Shown here piece after piece: positions 31,207-42,260 of a stretch of DNA of 64,000 nt (position 1 is the stretch's first letter; each line of letters opens with the position of its first letter). The notes beneath the pieces are model-generated. The model saw nothing but the letters and a program-made list of their open reading frames with translations. It made no database searches and was not told the origin of the DNA. This stretch comes from Argyresthia goedartella (Eukaryota > Arthropoda > Insecta > Lepidoptera > Argyresthiidae). A program made the position numbers and the translations under genes. Location of the stretch: assembly GCA_949825045.1 (NCBI GenBank), contig OX463816.1, positions 18,487,243 through 18,551,242 of the forward strand, given 5' to 3'.

Positions 31207-32079
31207 GAGCGTAGCCTCGAAAAACTGTATGAGATCTAGATGGCGCTCTATTTTGAGCTCATTATAGGTTGCCATAAAAATCCACGGCCAACAGCGCCAC
31301 TTAAAGGGCAAGCATGAAAATGACGAAATATTAAAAGTGATAATAGATGGCAGCAGCACAGACAACCACAATACCGAATAGGTACAAATTTGTATTATTT
31401 CGGGTCGTTGACGATTTTCCTGCGCAACACTAAAACTTTATACTTGTTTGTATGTAGGTATCTAGGTATGTATATTATGTTTATAACAGAATTATCGAAA
31501 GCTCTTTTGACTCACTTCCCATTTTCCGATTGAGCTGAAATTTTGCATAAGTATGACAATGCAGTATTTTTCTGACATGGAGATGATCTGTTGATGGAGA
31601 GGGATGATGGCCATGGGAACCCTGTCATAAAACGTCGCTGCCCTCTCGTGTTTTGGCTCGTTTGAATCGTCTTGACAGGTACTTGGTGAGGTACCCGGAT
31701 GAGATCCAGGGTAGGATGATGGAGCCGGAAGGTGGCCATGGGAACACTATTACCACACGACGCAACCCTACCTACAACTTAACACATCTAGTTATTAAGC
31801 TTTTTTCGTGACCGTGAACGTCACGAAGCCGATTCTAGCAAGAAAGTCGGACGGACCAACAGACAGACTTGACGAAACAATAATCTATTTCTCTACGAAA
31901 CCCTAAAACTGTCTGGTTAATGTTTTGAACTAGAAAAAATGTGTCCGTGATTCTAGCAAAAAAGTACGATTTAGACAGATTCTGAGTATGCACATATTTA
32001 GTGTGTTGTTAGATACACATGTGACCGAAATTTCAGAATTTGTTTGTACTTACTCGGGGGCTGAAATATTTCACAAAAA
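31207..32079. other. Intergenic, unclassified
   Basis: Contains gattctagcaagaaagt near 31838 and again near 31951, the start of a scattered motif cluster that continues to 32240. A segment at 31550-31760 has gatggccatgggaac twice. No gene seen. Confidence 0.5.
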
Positions 32080-32131
32080 CACTTCCTGCTAGAATCACGT
32101 TTCGAAACGTGATCCTAGCAAGAAAGTGTGA
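32080..32131. repeat. Quasi-palindrome around aaacgtgat
   Basis: acacttcctgctagaatcac pairs with the inverse gtgatcctagcaagaaagtg across gtttcgaaac, with a few mismatches. The half-site gattctagcaagaaagt recurs upstream and tagaatcacgttt recurs near 32236. Confidence 0.7.
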
Positions 32132-32402
32132 AATCGAAAGATTACACTTACTTATATAGGCATTTAGTGTGTCGTGCGTGGTAAATGTTACCGAAAAGCC
32201 AATTTTGTGTGTCTTGGGGTTGCAGAGATATTTCATTTCCGGATAGAATCACGTTTGACCAAATGCTGGTTTGAGAAAACTACTGAACACACTAATCTTG
32301 CTAGTTACTCGCTTGCTAGTTAATCGTGGTAATTTGTTTGTAATTTGTGTGGAATTACTTTTTTCAATTATCACACCGTTTGGGAGTTTTTGAGACATCT
32401 TT

Positions 32403-33050
32403 AAAATCTGACATAAAAACTTATGAATACACTTGGTTACCTATATACATGGAGTATTAATGAAGCCGCACCACAAAAACTTTCAAAACAAATCCATTTT
32501 TTATTTTTTTTATTTATTAACTATACACTGAAGAATAATATAACATCTTAAAAAGGTCCACGAAAACCATTTGGGTTTGTGTGTGGATCCTAGTTTACGC
32601 TATCATACATGATATTTTCTTAAATTAATTAGTACACTTGACAAAACAAATCAAATATCCAATTAATATTAATATTACAATCTGTGAGCAACGCACTCTA
32701 TTCAAACTATTGTTAAACTTCCGATCAATATTACTGATACGATTTACATGTTGGAAATATACACTGAGATGAAAACCAAACGATAGCGCGAGGCAGACTA
32801 CATTTAACACCATCTAGGGGTGACAACAAATAACCCGACTGCATTTTCTTTCAATGACACATACAAACTTATGAATATACCTGGTTACGGTATCAAAATA
32901 GTTTATTTGACACATCAACAGCAGTGAAGCACATTACAATTACAAAAGACATTAATTACAAATAAAATCAATACGTAATACCTGGTTACGTACTTACATG
33001 GAGTATTGAAGTAGCCGCACCAATAACTTTGTAAGCTAAATTTTGCAATG
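32403..33050 (+). repeat. Interspersed repeat C, two further pieces
   Basis: Pieces near 32415-32490 (aacttatgaatacacttggt, tacatggagtatt) and 32860-33050 (acctggttacgtacttacat, gtagccgcaccaataacttt) match 16296-16395. The DNA between them is AT-rich and has no ORF. Confidence 0.5.
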
Positions 33051-33189
33051 TTTCACTAAAATAATATAGGCTGTGTCACTCTCACGGTCACCACAAATCC
33101 AACGACATGTCATTTGTAAAAATCCGCCAAGAAGTTTGGGCTGTAGCGGTTTTTTTACATTTTTGAACCCCATATCCCTGCCATTTTGA

Positions 33190-33320
33190 AAAATCCAAAA
33201 ACCGAATCGACTAAAAATTATATTTAATTATCCAACCTGCTCACAAAATTTCACGAGAATCGGTTGAGAAATGCGACCTGTACAGGAGAACAACCGGACA
33301 GACAGACAGCCAGACATCTT
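33190..33320 (+). repeat. Interspersed repeat fragment
   Basis: ctcacaaaatttcacgagaa, tcggttgagaaatgcg and a gacagacagacagc run make up a motif group I recall as common in insect repeats. Class unknown. Confidence 0.4.
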
Positions 33321-33384
33321 TGCCCAATCCTGAAATGGAAACGCTTCGCACGCTCGGTCAATAACCTTTTTGTCTATATGTAAG

Positions 33385-33580
33385 TTGATCCATGGGTAAA
33401 TTAACTTTCCGTGGTACAACCACTTCGACCATGGGTAAGCATACTTTCTAGTGTTGGACTACTGATAAAATTTACTTGCGGGTAAACTTGGTTCCCCGTG
33501 GTAGAACCGGTTGGACCACGGGTAAACTTGGTTCCCCATGGTACAACCAGTTGGACATAGCTGTTGGACCACGGGTCGGT
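33385..33580 (+). repeat. Minisatellite, about 40-bp period
   Basis: Four to five imperfect units such as ttggaccacgggtaaacttg followed by gttccccgtggtacaacc. The first units (from ttgatccatgggtaaatt) are the most diverged. Confidence 0.8.
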
Positions 33581-33739
33581 AGTGGTCAAGTGCTCTGCGG
33601 TACTGTAAAAACTATACAGTAAAGACACAAAAAAGCCAAGGAATAACTTTTCATACTTAGTACCCTGTATTATCAGTAAAATATTCAATAATATTTTGTG
33701 ATTGTAATTCATGAAAATTCAAATTACACACACAAACTT

Positions 33740-33800
33740 ATGGAAAAGACATTTATTTACAAAGGCAAGGTTATCTCTAACAAGAGATTCCTTCCAGCAA
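33740..33800 (-). repeat. LINE 3'-tail fragment
   Basis: aaaggcaaggttatctctaa and gagattccttccagcaagc resemble the insert at 49685-49735. Confidence 0.5.
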
Positions 33801-34351
33801 GCTCAAGATGATAAGGATAAATTTCACAGCAGTGACAGGTAGACCTTTGCGCAGAAATTCCGCTAATGTTTTACTACCGCAATAAATTAATGATAATTAT
33901 CATCTGACGAAAATTTCAAGAACTGCCAATTTATTCAATTTATTTATTAAACTGTATGTAAAGGAGAAAAAAAGGAGGGTAGTCTCGACTGAGACAGACG
34001 TTCTTTGTATCAGTCTTTACAATTTAATCAAATATTCATGTAAAAGTGACTTATCGCAGCTACGAATAACTTCATTAATCCTCATAACTAGTTCTTCGGA
34101 AATAGTAAGTGTTGGGATTGTGTACTGGTGTCTTTGCTGCTCAAAAAGTGATTTTAGTGTCTCCTCGCGAATTGTCGCTCATACGATGCCTACGGTCAAG
34201 TGACAGTCGCGGTCTCGTGTCTCGGTCGCTTGTCTCTGTCGCGGCGCGAACCGCTACCTTACCGTACAATGACGTCACTGTGCTGGTGATTCAACATCTT
34301 CGCGCCGCAGAATAAGCAACCAAACTGCTTGTCCTGGAACCTGCTGCAAAG

Positions 34352-35037
34352 ATGGACTGCAACAAATGCTCCACGGTACTGAAACTAGAAGATTCCCTGA
34401 AATGTTGCATCTATCAAAAACACTTCCATTATAGCTGTGTGGGGTTCAGTAACTCAGATAAAAAAAAAATCTTGCCCACGAACAAACCGAAATGGAAGTG
34501 TACAGTGTGCAAACCACTAAAGCAAGGGGCGTCGCCGCAACCCCAGAAGTTACTACAATAACCCCGATGACATCAATTGTGAACATAGACTCAAGTAAAC
34601 TTTTTGCCTACATGGATGAGAAACTTCAATCATTAGAAAGGATTCTGAAGCAGATTACTGACCTTGAGGAATCCGTCAAGTTGATGAGCGATAAATACGA
34701 CTGTCATACAAAATATGGATGGTCGAAAAGATCTCGCTGAAAGAGTCGGTGAAACTCCTCAAGACAAAAGTTGAACACTTGGAGGATGACTGCTCTAAGA
34801 GAGATCAGTGGTCGAGAATCCGGAACGTCGAGCTGGTCGGTGTATCCGAACGCGACACGGAGTCGCTACCCAAGATCGTCGACAAGGTCGCTGCATACGC
34901 CGGAGTGCCGCTGCAGCCCAGTGAGATGGAGTTTGTTACCCGCGTCCAGGCGAACCGCCCTGTCAAGGGGGTCCAGTTCCGTGACAAAGCAACCAAGGAC
35001 CGCCTCATTCATGCGTCTCGACAGTGTCTTGGTTGAA
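34352..35037 (+). pseudogene. LINE ORF1: PHD-type zinc finger, coiled coil, RNA-binding-like domain
   Basis: It starts MDCNKCSTVLKLEDSLKCC and continues with HFHYSCVGFS and WKCTVC: spaced Cys and His of a PHD-like finger. Next comes a coiled coil (FAYMDEKLQSLERILKQI, then ESVKLLKTKVEHLEDDC). Then comes NVELVGVSERDTESLPKI ... FVTRVQANRP ... FRDKATKDRLIHASR, like the RRM-type domain of LINE ORF1 proteins. Two frame changes (near 34560 and 34720) break it. ORF1 proteins coat LINE RNA and act as chaperones. Confidence 0.75.
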
Positions 35038-35187
35038 TGACTACTCAACACATTTAGGAATGGACGGTGAATCCCGGAATTTGCCGGTTTAGGCAATTCC
35101 TGACGACTACCTTCGGGAGACGTAATAAAAGGCTTGGAATATTATTATTATAAATACTTGTTTTATATACGAATTGATATGAGGTCT

Positions 35188-35216
35188 TACCACGTACCTA
35201 GATTAGGTACGTGGTA
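35188..35216. repeat. Perfect 12-bp palindrome, 5-base loop
   Basis: taccacgtacct, loop agatt, aggtacgtggta. Confidence 0.9.
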
Positions 35217-35464
35217 TGATAAATCCATTATCTGTGATGGCTGACGCATACCTGGGATAAAACTCAAATACTAGGTGTGTAGGTGAGGTATCAAATCAGC
35301 CGGCACAGATACTCCCCCCTTTATAAAAATGTAAAACAAGTTAATAACATATCATAATATAACATAAAAGCATGTTAAAGCGACTTTGTCAAAAAAGGGA
35401 TATTACAATGTTCAAGATTACTTAAATGACAGGACTGTATGGGGTTAATCTAGCTCAACACAGG

Positions 35465-35997
35465 TGATTAATTTCCACGCCTACCGAACGGCGTGGAATC
35501 CTGAGGGGGCTGGGTTTTTGCCAGCACGGGAGAAAAGAAGTGAATGAATTGTTACTGACCTTTGTCGCCGTAGACAGGAAATCGAAAGCTCGATTCGAGA
35601 CAGGAATACGGGATAAGAGCAGAATTGGGATAGGATAGGAATCGAATCACTATCGTTGCTGCCCGACGCTGTCGCCGGCGTGCTGCTGCCGACACGTGGA
35701 GTCGCCGTTCGATCTTAACCGCTGACGCGAATCTACTTATTTCCCGACGACGTGGTAGATTTACACTCCGACCAGGCCCGACGCCTGTATTACAATTGGT
35801 ACACCGAAATACCATCAATGGCTCGATGCCTGAGCAGACATGTTATGTTCTCCCGACGAGAAAAAATAACCTCCAATTTTTCATCTCGTTGGTACGAGTG
35901 ACAGCTGCGGTCCGTTTCCGCTTAGTGATGTCCCGATTACTCGCGGTCGATCCGCGCAACAAAAAACCGGTGCGTTCCGAAGCATAAATATTAAACA
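35465..35997 (-). repeat. 3' LTR of BEL copy 1 (533 bp)
   Basis: On the + strand it begins tgattaatttccacgcc and ends attaaaca, i.e. TG...CA in sense. It shares 35536-35997 almost base for base with the 5' LTR, apart from a deletion of about 27 bp here near 35717 and few substitutions. A G-rich tract just inside 35998 would be the polypurine tract. Confidence 0.88.
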
Positions 35998-36028
35998 GTC
36001 ACCCGCCCGGACAGGCCCGAACCTGTCC

Positions 36029-37810
36029 CTAATCAATAGGAAGGCGAGAAAGTGTTGCGACCGCTCTCTTGAGGACCGAGTCCCCCACCTTAACTTCTGC
36101 TGATCGAGGCGTGCCATCCCGACCCGTGTACAAATTGACGATCCGTCCTCGTCTCCATCTCAATGATGGCAGGTTCGCATCCTTAATCAGCACCAAATCA
36201 CCGACTTGAGGGGGGCTCGTCCGGTCAGTCCACTTAAGGCGCTGCTGCAAGATGTGCAAGTACTCAAGGGACCACCGTTTCCAAAAATCTTGAGCCATCT
36301 GCTGCAACATCTGCCACCTAGTTAACCGACTTAACTTAAGATCACCGAATGGGTATTCTGGCAGGGCGTTAAGGGGCTGACCTATCAGGAAGTGACCCGG
36401 CGTCAACGCTTCCAAATCATTTGGATCCGAACTGAGCGGGCACAACGGACGCGAGTTCAGTGTCATTTCAATTTTACAGAACAGCGTCGCAAGCTCTTCA
36501 AAGCGTAGAGAGGTCTCACCGATGATCCTCGTCAGGTGCGACTTAGCCGATTTAACCGCAGCCTCAAAAATTCCTCCCCAATGAGGACATCCCGGCGGAC
36601 TGAAAACCCATTCAATCCCACGTCGGGAGCAAGCCGTACCGATGGCGTCCTGGTTACCGTTGAGGAATTGAGTGACCTCCTGCAGATATTGCCTGGCTCC
36701 GACAAAATTTGTGCCGTTGTCCGAACGGATTAATGTCGGGAGGCCCCTTCGTGAGACGAACCGATCTAGACATGCGATAAATGCCTCTGTAGTGAGGTCA
36801 CTGATCACCTCCAAGTGGACTGCCTTCGTGGCCAAGCACACGAAGACGCACAGGTATGCCTTCACTAATCTGGCGTTCCGTAGCTGTGAAGACTTGACCA
36901 TGAATGGTCCCGCGAAATCCGTTCCGACACCCGCAAAGGGCCGGATTTCGTTAACCCTATCCGAGGGCAAATCGCCCATCTGGGGCTGCATCGTAGCCGC
37001 CTTGGCCCGATAACAAGGCAGGCACCGAAATACGACGCTACGCACTAAGCGTCTTCCCGATAGAATCCAGAACTCGCGCTGGAGAAACGCCATCAAGGCG
37101 TGGCATCCGATATGCCCATTCCGAATGTGTCGATCCTGTATCAACAGTTCGACCAACTTCCCTTTCCTAGGGAGTAACAACGGGTGGCGAGCCGCATAAG
37201 GCAGGTTGGCATTCCGCAGCCGACCTCCTACCCTCAGCAATCCTTGAGGGTCAATAAACGGGTTGAGCCGAGCCACAGCTCCCTTCAGTTGGACGCGTCC
37301 GCGTCTCAGAATGTCCAATTCGGACTTAAAGTGCACCGTCTGCACGTTCCGTACCAATGCGAACAACGCATGGTTCCGTTCCCGTGGTGTCAGGACCTGT
37401 GTCCGCACTCGTTGCGCCACAGAATTCCGACAATTCCGCGCAAATCGGCAGATCCAGGCGGTCACATTGACCAGTTTGTCGAGCGAGCTGTACCGTTCCA
37501 GCAGGCTGAAATCCTCTTCCGGCTCTGGTTGCGTCGTGCAGACACCGACTGTCAAGGCGCCGTTCGCCGAGGTAACGCGTGGACTCATTGGCCAATCCGA
37601 TTCGGCTTGAGTCAACCATTTTGGACCCCACCACAAGGGATGTCCAACCAACTCCGGAGCGTGACACCCACGAGACGCACAGTCTGCTGGGTTCATTTCC
37701 CCTGGTACATGTCTCCAGATTAAGGGAACCTCCGAAGTCAAAATCTGCGAAACCCGATTCGCCACAAAAATCTCCAGCTTGTAAACTGAAGCCTTCAGCC
37801 AGCATAACAC
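36029..37810 (-). CDS. BEL copy 1 integrase and C-terminal domain
   Basis: 593 open codons. It begins in the RNase H/linker region (WRHVPGEMNPADCASRGC) and then has the HHCC zinc-binding block (HIRNGHIGCHALM ... FRCLPC). The catalytic core has VGTDFAGPF (first Asp), IRSDNGTNF (second Asp) and GGIFEAAVKS (Glu). The C-terminal domain has GDLVLIKDANLPSLRWRRG, a DUF5641-like end. It would insert the element's cDNA. The open frame looks intact, but the start lies inside pol, so it is not a separate gene. Confidence 0.9.
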   Translation of the reverse strand: MLCWLKASVYKLEIFVANRVSQILTSEVPLIWRHVPGEMNPADCASRGCHAPELVGHPLWWGPKWLTQAESDWPMSPRVTSANGALTVGVCTTQPEPEEDFSLLERYSSLDKLVNVTAWICRFARNCRNSVAQRVRTQVLTPRERNHALFALVRNVQTVHFKSELDILRRGRVQLKGAVARLNPFIDPQGLLRVGGRLRNANLPYAARHPLLLPRKGKLVELLIQDRHIRNGHIGCHALMAFLQREFWILSGRRLVRSVVFRCLPCYRAKAATMQPQMGDLPSDRVNEIRPFAGVGTDFAGPFMVKSSQLRNARLVKAYLCVFVCLATKAVHLEVISDLTTEAFIACLDRFVSRRGLPTLIRSDNGTNFVGARQYLQEVTQFLNGNQDAIGTACSRRGIEWVFSPPGCPHWGGIFEAAVKSAKSHLTRIIGETSLRFEELATLFCKIEMTLNSRPLCPLSSDPNDLEALTPGHFLIGQPLNALPEYPFGDLKLSRLTRWQMLQQMAQDFWKRWSLEYLHILQQRLKWTDRTSPPQVGDLVLIKDANLPSLRWRRGRIVNLYTGRDGTPRSAEVKVGDSVLKRAVATLSRLPID

Positions 37811-37825
37811 GATCTGGCTGTCCGT

Positions 37826-38410
37826 CTAAGCGTAGACCGTATCTTCCAACGCTATTGACCCACGAAGAACCGTCATCGTATGGTTGAGCAGACGAGTCAG
37901 GAGAGCCGCTCCCGAAAGCTCTAACTTGGGAATGGTCAGGCGAGTGCGCAACGGCGCAACCTTGCTCTTGGTCATGACCAACCGCACATCAACCTCCCCC
38001 GAGGAGTCGACCGTACGCAGATACACCGCAGCTCCGTAGCCCTTCTCCGAGGCATCGCAAAACCCATGCAGGGTGGCGGTGTATCGTTTGGTGGGGACCA
38101 ACCTCCGTGGCAGTGAAATCCGATTAATGCCAGGGAGGGTCGAAAAGAACGAGTCCCACTCCGAGCTCAATGACCCGCCGATCGGGTCGTCCCATTTCAG
38201 CTCAGCAGACCACAATTGCTGCATAAAACACTTGAGCTGAAATGTTACCGGGGTGATCCACCCGTTTGGATCAAATGTCCTAGCCACCGTTGAAAGGACG
38301 TTCCGTTTCGTCCAGACCTTCGGGGAGTCCAACTCGACCCGATACGAGAACATGTCTGACACCGGCTGGTACTGGACGCCTAATACCGACAACATATTTG
38401 GATTTTCCAA
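37826..38410 (-). pseudogene. BEL copy 1 pol: RT connection and RNase H-like block
   Basis: 194 codons with RTFDPNGWITPVTFQLKCF, GFCDASEKGYGAAVYLRT (RNase H-like, Asp in CDAS) and PKLELSGAALLTRLL. It is separated from the RT by a stop close to 38412 and from the integrase by a break near 37818. The whole block is missing in BEL copy 2. Confidence 0.85.
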
Positions 38411-38413
38411 ATT

Positions 38414-39451
38414 TTAAAAAATGTGGGGATTCTGCTGGTAGTCATCCGGAAGACCAGTCAGTAACTCTGGAGAGTTCGTCATCCATTTCCGGAGCTCGTA
38501 ACCTCCACCCCGTAAGAGCTCAACTAGCTCGTCCCGTCGAGCGAGCGCCTCCTCCACGGAATCTGCACCGGTACAGATATCGTCCACGTAGAGGTCCTGC
38601 TCCAGGATCGCTGCTCCTCTAGGGAAATTTAACCGTTCTCGATCCGCTAACTCCCGCAGAGTGCGAATCGCCAAATAAGGACTAGACCGTAGCCCGTACG
38701 TGTTGGTGTTCAGCTCGTACACCCTGATGGGCTGATCTGGGCTCTCTCGCCACAGTATCAGCTGATACCGTCTATCGTCAGGGTGAATGACCGTCTGTCT
38801 AAACATCATCCGGATGTCAGCTACAAACACAACATTGTGTCGACGGATCCGTGTGATAACATCCGCGATGTCATGATTGAACTTCGGCCCTGAATGCAAA
38901 CACTGGTTCAGGTTCATGCCGTTATATGTTGATGCCGATCCATCGAACACTACCCGTATTTTGCCCTCCGGGGTCCTCAAGACCGCGTGATGGGGCAGGA
39001 AGCAGTGGTCTTCACGCTTCCAGTCGATACCCGAAACCGACATGTGGCCGAGCGACTCGTATTCCCGCATGAAGTCGACGTACTTCTGCCGGAAAATCCC
39101 GTCACGCTTCATGCGTCGTTCCATCGGCAGAAGCCGCGTCATTTCGCATTCATGGTGTGAACTGCCCAGCGGCGGGCGATCACTCCGAAATGGAAGACGT
39201 GTGAGAAATCGTCCTGACCGAAGGCGACCAGTATTGTTCCGATAAAACTGTTCACACTCTTCTTCAACCGGGTCCAACCGGCGGACCGTAGGTGATTCCT
39301 CCACCTCCCAAAACTTCTGTATCACCTCCGAGAGTACAGAACCGAATAAGGGACTACGAGTCGCTAGGCGTGGGGCAGCCGGCATGACCGGACCCATTAC
39401 CGCATGGCCCAGTCTGGTGTTGACCGAAACCAGACCAGTCGCCTGCAACAC
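38414..39451 (-). CDS. BEL copy 1 reverse transcriptase
   Basis: 345 codons. The order is FYRNNTGRLRSGRF (pol start region), YFLPHHAVL-like CFLPHHAVLRTPEGKIRVVF, FVADIRMMFRQ, TNTYGLRSSPYLAIRTL and QDLYVDDICTGA. The catalytic Asp residues in VADI and YVDD are present. Copies the element's RNA into DNA in the Gag particle. Part of the pol polyprotein. Confidence 0.9.
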   Translation of the reverse strand: MLQATGLVSVNTRLGHAVMGPVMPAAPRLATRSPLFGSVLSEVIQKFWEVEESPTVRRLDPVEEECEQFYRNNTGRLRSGRFLTRLPFRSDRPPLGSSHHECEMTRLLPMERRMKRDGIFRQKYVDFMREYESLGHMSVSGIDWKREDHCFLPHHAVLRTPEGKIRVVFDGSASTYNGMNLNQCLHSGPKFNHDIADVITRIRRHNVVFVADIRMMFRQTVIHPDDRRYQLILWRESPDQPIRVYELNTNTYGLRSSPYLAIRTLRELADRERLNFPRGAAILEQDLYVDDICTGADSVEEALARRDELVELLRGGGYELRKWMTNSPELLTGLPDDYQQNPHIF

Positions 39452-39852
39452 GTGGACACCTGTCTAAAAATGTGTAAAATGTCTACTGGGCCCGGAATAT
39501 CAAACTCCGGGTCAGCCAGTGACAACCCAGCGACCAACTGTCGCACCGAGGGCGACAACCGTACGTGAGGGTGTGAGCCCATCACATTAGGCATGACTAA
39601 TGCCGTGACCGTCAGATTCACCGATGAATCCACCCGTGACGAGAGAGTAATCCGACATACTCCCTTAACGGAACCGAATTCCGTGTTCCCAATTCCCCGA
39701 ATGGAATGTGGATACTCCCTTACCGAAATGTCCAACCGTCTTACAAGGTTGCACGAGACTAAGCAACCCTGGGCCCCCGAGTCCAATAGTGCTCGTGCCA
39801 CACATGATTTGCCGTCCGAACTCCACGCTATCACCGAGGCGGTGGGGAGCAT
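39397..39852 (-). CDS. BEL copy 1 aspartic protease
   Basis: 151 codons with ALLDSGAQGCLVSCNLVRRL (active-site DSG) and RGIGNTEFGSVKGV, a retropepsin-like domain at the start of pol. Overlaps the end of the next block by a frame change. Confidence 0.82.
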   Translation of the reverse strand: MLPTASVIAWSSDGKSCVARALLDSGAQGCLVSCNLVRRLDISVREYPHSIRGIGNTEFGSVKGVCRITLSSRVDSSVNLTVTALVMPNVMGSHPHVRLSPSVRQLVAGLSLADPEFDIPGPVDILHIFRQVSTCCRRLVWFRSTPDWAMR

Positions 39853-39897
39853 GACCGTCTGTGGAGTGGCGGCACCCTGTAAGTGGGCGGCGTGTCC

Positions 39898-41718
39898 CTA
39901 GCGGGAACCTCCGCGGGATCCGAACCCGCTGGGACCCCCGTCGGCCTGGTTACTCGGCTGCTGATATGCCACCGGTGGCATATCAGACCGTATGTACATC
40001 AGGGGGTCCCAACCCGCACAATAGGCCCCTCGCTGTCCCGGTACCCGACCATACCGGACTGTGAACGGTGTGCCCGGTGGCCACCGTGGATGGAGGGGGG
40101 AGAGCGGATCCAACCTGGGGCGCTCTAGGAATGGGGGCGACATCCGACTGTTCGCCTCCCTGTTCGCCTCCCAGAGCGACGGGCAGGGTGGCGCAGAAGT
40201 TGGTGGGCTCCCAGCCTTCGCGCCACTCATAGGTGCCATCTGACACCCGCCCGTAACACGCGGTGAGCCAGCGGCCCGAAGTCCTCGCTGACCCTGGACA
40301 GCGGCGACCGAACCCCGGCTATCCCGCCTGTTACCCCCCGCGCTGCCCCCTTCCCCTCGGGGGGGGGGGGGGTCCCGTCCGCGTGTACCCCAGTCACCCC
40401 GTTGGTGACCCCCGTTGCCCGGAGGGGGACTGGGTCCGGCCCTGGTTGGGCCCTGTGACCGACCAACCTGAGTCCGGCCCTGGTGACCGTCCGAAGGGCC
40501 TGACCGGTTCAGGCACAACACGATGTGGTGCTTGCCACCGCAGCACTCACAGGGGGACGCGCGTGAGCACTCGCCCAGCGGGTGCGGCCCCAAACAACCG
40601 AAACACAATCGGTGGCGGAAGACCACCTTCCTGCGGGCAGCCACACCGAGCGCCTTAAAGTTGGCGCAACTGGTCACTTCATGACCGGCACTGTCGCAGT
40701 GCACACAGCCGTCACCCGACGGCGCGGCACTCAAAACGCCAAATTGTTTTGAACGCCCACCCCCCCGTGGGGGTGGGGGGCGCGGCCCCTCCCGCATCCG
40801 CGCGGGTTGGCGCTGCACACTGGCCTCCGAATCCAATGTGTCGCATCGCCTGCATTCACCCTCCAAAAAATCCGTTAATTGGACGAGCGTGGGCAGTTCC
40901 GAGCTACTGCCCCCATGCAGCTGTTCAAACCGACTTTGAACAGCTGCAGGCAACCGTGACAAAACCATATATAACACGATATATGACCACTGGTCTACCG
41001 GCAGACCAAGGTTCTGAAGGGCCTTAGTGGCCACCAGCACAGGGTTGAGCACCTGTACCCGGATGTCAACATCCCGGGTGACTCTTGGGATGCTAAACAG
41101 CTTCCCCAGCTGCGCATCAACCAACCGCCGTTTGAGTTGGTAGCGGTCAAACAATATGACCCGGGCAATCTCATAATTGCCCGCCGTGACCGTTAGGTGA
41201 CCGACCAACTCCTTCGGTTCACCCCGCAGTGCCATCAATAGTTGGGCCAACTTGTAGGCGTTGTCCAGGTCGTCCCAACCGTGGACCAGACTATCGAATA
41301 AATTGATGAATGCCGGCCACTCATCAATTGCCCCACCGAAGGCCGGAATCTCCAGGTGTGGCAGCCGTCCAACAACACCCTTAGGGGGCGGGTCGCCGCT
41401 ACCCTCCCCGCGGTCATCCCGACGCGACCGCTTAATTTTTTCGACGCGACGCTCGATGTCGCCCAAGCACTCCATCGCTTGGTCAGCATCCGCGCAGAGC
41501 TGCTTCACTGCAGCCACCGAGGCCTCATCCGTAAGCCCGAGGGCTTCAGCCTCCGCAGCCAGCCGACACACCTTCCCGACGCGTGTCATTGCGTCCTCCA
41601 CACGCTTGAGCAGAACATCGTCCATGTCAGGTCGCTCCACATACTTGTGATTATGGGCGAGCCATCTCATCTCCTCACGGACACCATACCGCAGTACCGT
41701 CAAGGACGAAGGTGCCAT
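39898..41718 (-). CDS. BEL copy 1 Gag (606 aa, intact)
   Basis: It starts MAPSSLTVLRYGVREEM at 41718. An N-terminal helical region (KRVEDAMTRVGKVCRLAAEA) is followed by the capsid-like PAFGGAIDEWPAFINLFDSL (the DUF1759 type). Next are C-x2-C-x4-H-x4-C fingers (CVHCDSAGHEVTSC, CFGCLGPHPLGEC, CECCGGKHHIVLC) and a long Pro/Gly/Arg-rich tail ending in a stop at 39898. Gag forms the particle and binds RNA through the fingers. Unlike copy 2, it has no stop. Confidence 0.9.
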   Translation of the reverse strand: MAPSSLTVLRYGVREEMRWLAHNHKYVERPDMDDVLLKRVEDAMTRVGKVCRLAAEAEALGLTDEASVAAVKQLCADADQAMECLGDIERRVEKIKRSRRDDRGEGSGDPPPKGVVGRLPHLEIPAFGGAIDEWPAFINLFDSLVHGWDDLDNAYKLAQLLMALRGEPKELVGHLTVTAGNYEIARVILFDRYQLKRRLVDAQLGKLFSIPRVTRDVDIRVQVLNPVLVATKALQNLGLPVDQWSYIVLYMVLSRLPAAVQSRFEQLHGGSSSELPTLVQLTDFLEGECRRCDTLDSEASVQRQPARMREGPRPPPPRGGGRSKQFGVLSAAPSGDGCVHCDSAGHEVTSCANFKALGVAARRKVVFRHRLCFGCLGPHPLGECSRASPCECCGGKHHIVLCLNRSGPSDGHQGRTQVGRSQGPTRAGPSPPPGNGGHQRGDWGTRGRDPPPPRGEGGSAGGNRRDSRGSVAAVQGQRGLRAAGSPRVTGGCQMAPMSGAKAGSPPTSAPPCPSLWEANREANSRMSPPFLERPRLDPLSPLHPRWPPGTPFTVRYGRVPGQRGAYCAGWDPLMYIRSDMPPVAYQQPSNQADGGPSGFGSRGGSR

Positions 41719-42260
41719 GGTTACCGATTTAATTGTTTCTGGTCCTATGCTTCACTAACGAACTAAGCACAGCCAGATACCAGCACTTGCCCGTCAGCGC
41801 TGGGCACAGAAATTAAGACTAAGTTGTAAAAACCAAGGCAACCACTAAAACAATTAAATCCTAAACAATAATTAATATGGTCGCCCTGTGGACATACACC
41901 TTATAATATTCACTCTAAATCAATTAGAGAATGCCACCATATGGTACAATACAAATAACACACAAAAGGTTATTATTAAAAAGACTATTTTTCTAGAAGT
42001 GGCCCCTCCGATATGACCCACACTTCTTTTGAGGTCAGCAAAATCAGCTTAATACCCCTTAAATAGCCTGACCCTGCTCTGTAAACCGAAATAACACTGC
42101 AGTACTATAGAACCCGACGTTCTACCGCAAGTAATACAATCTAGTTACTTCGCAGAATGACTGTTCAATCTTTTATGCGCACAAACAGTAGTTTCCGACT
42201 ACCAATTTATAATAATTGTGAACTAATTGACACTTATACTTTCACTAACCGAAAATGACC

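Larger units (their letters stand above)
34100..35464 (+). mobile_element. LINE copy, 5' end with ORF1, internally deleted, 3' part split by a BEL element
   Basis: 34100-34351 is a GC-richer 5' UTR and 34352-35037 is ORF1. From about 35365 the sequence matches the very end of ORF2 of the 61091-64000 family (KKGYYNVQDYLNDRTVWG, then the stop and ggttaatct). It continues after the BEL insertion at 42748-42990. ORF2 is almost entirely missing, so this copy is non-autonomous. The stretch 35041-35364 is of unclear origin and includes a 12-bp palindrome at 35188-35216. Confidence 0.72.

Noticed and set aside
36536..39901. Several + strand ORFs of 65-179 codons
   Set aside because: Antisense shadows of BEL copy 1 pol; the minus frames carry all family motifs.
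40227..41766. ORFs on both strands overlapping Gag
   Set aside because: Shadows of the GC-rich gag gene; only the 606-codon minus frame has the zinc fingers.
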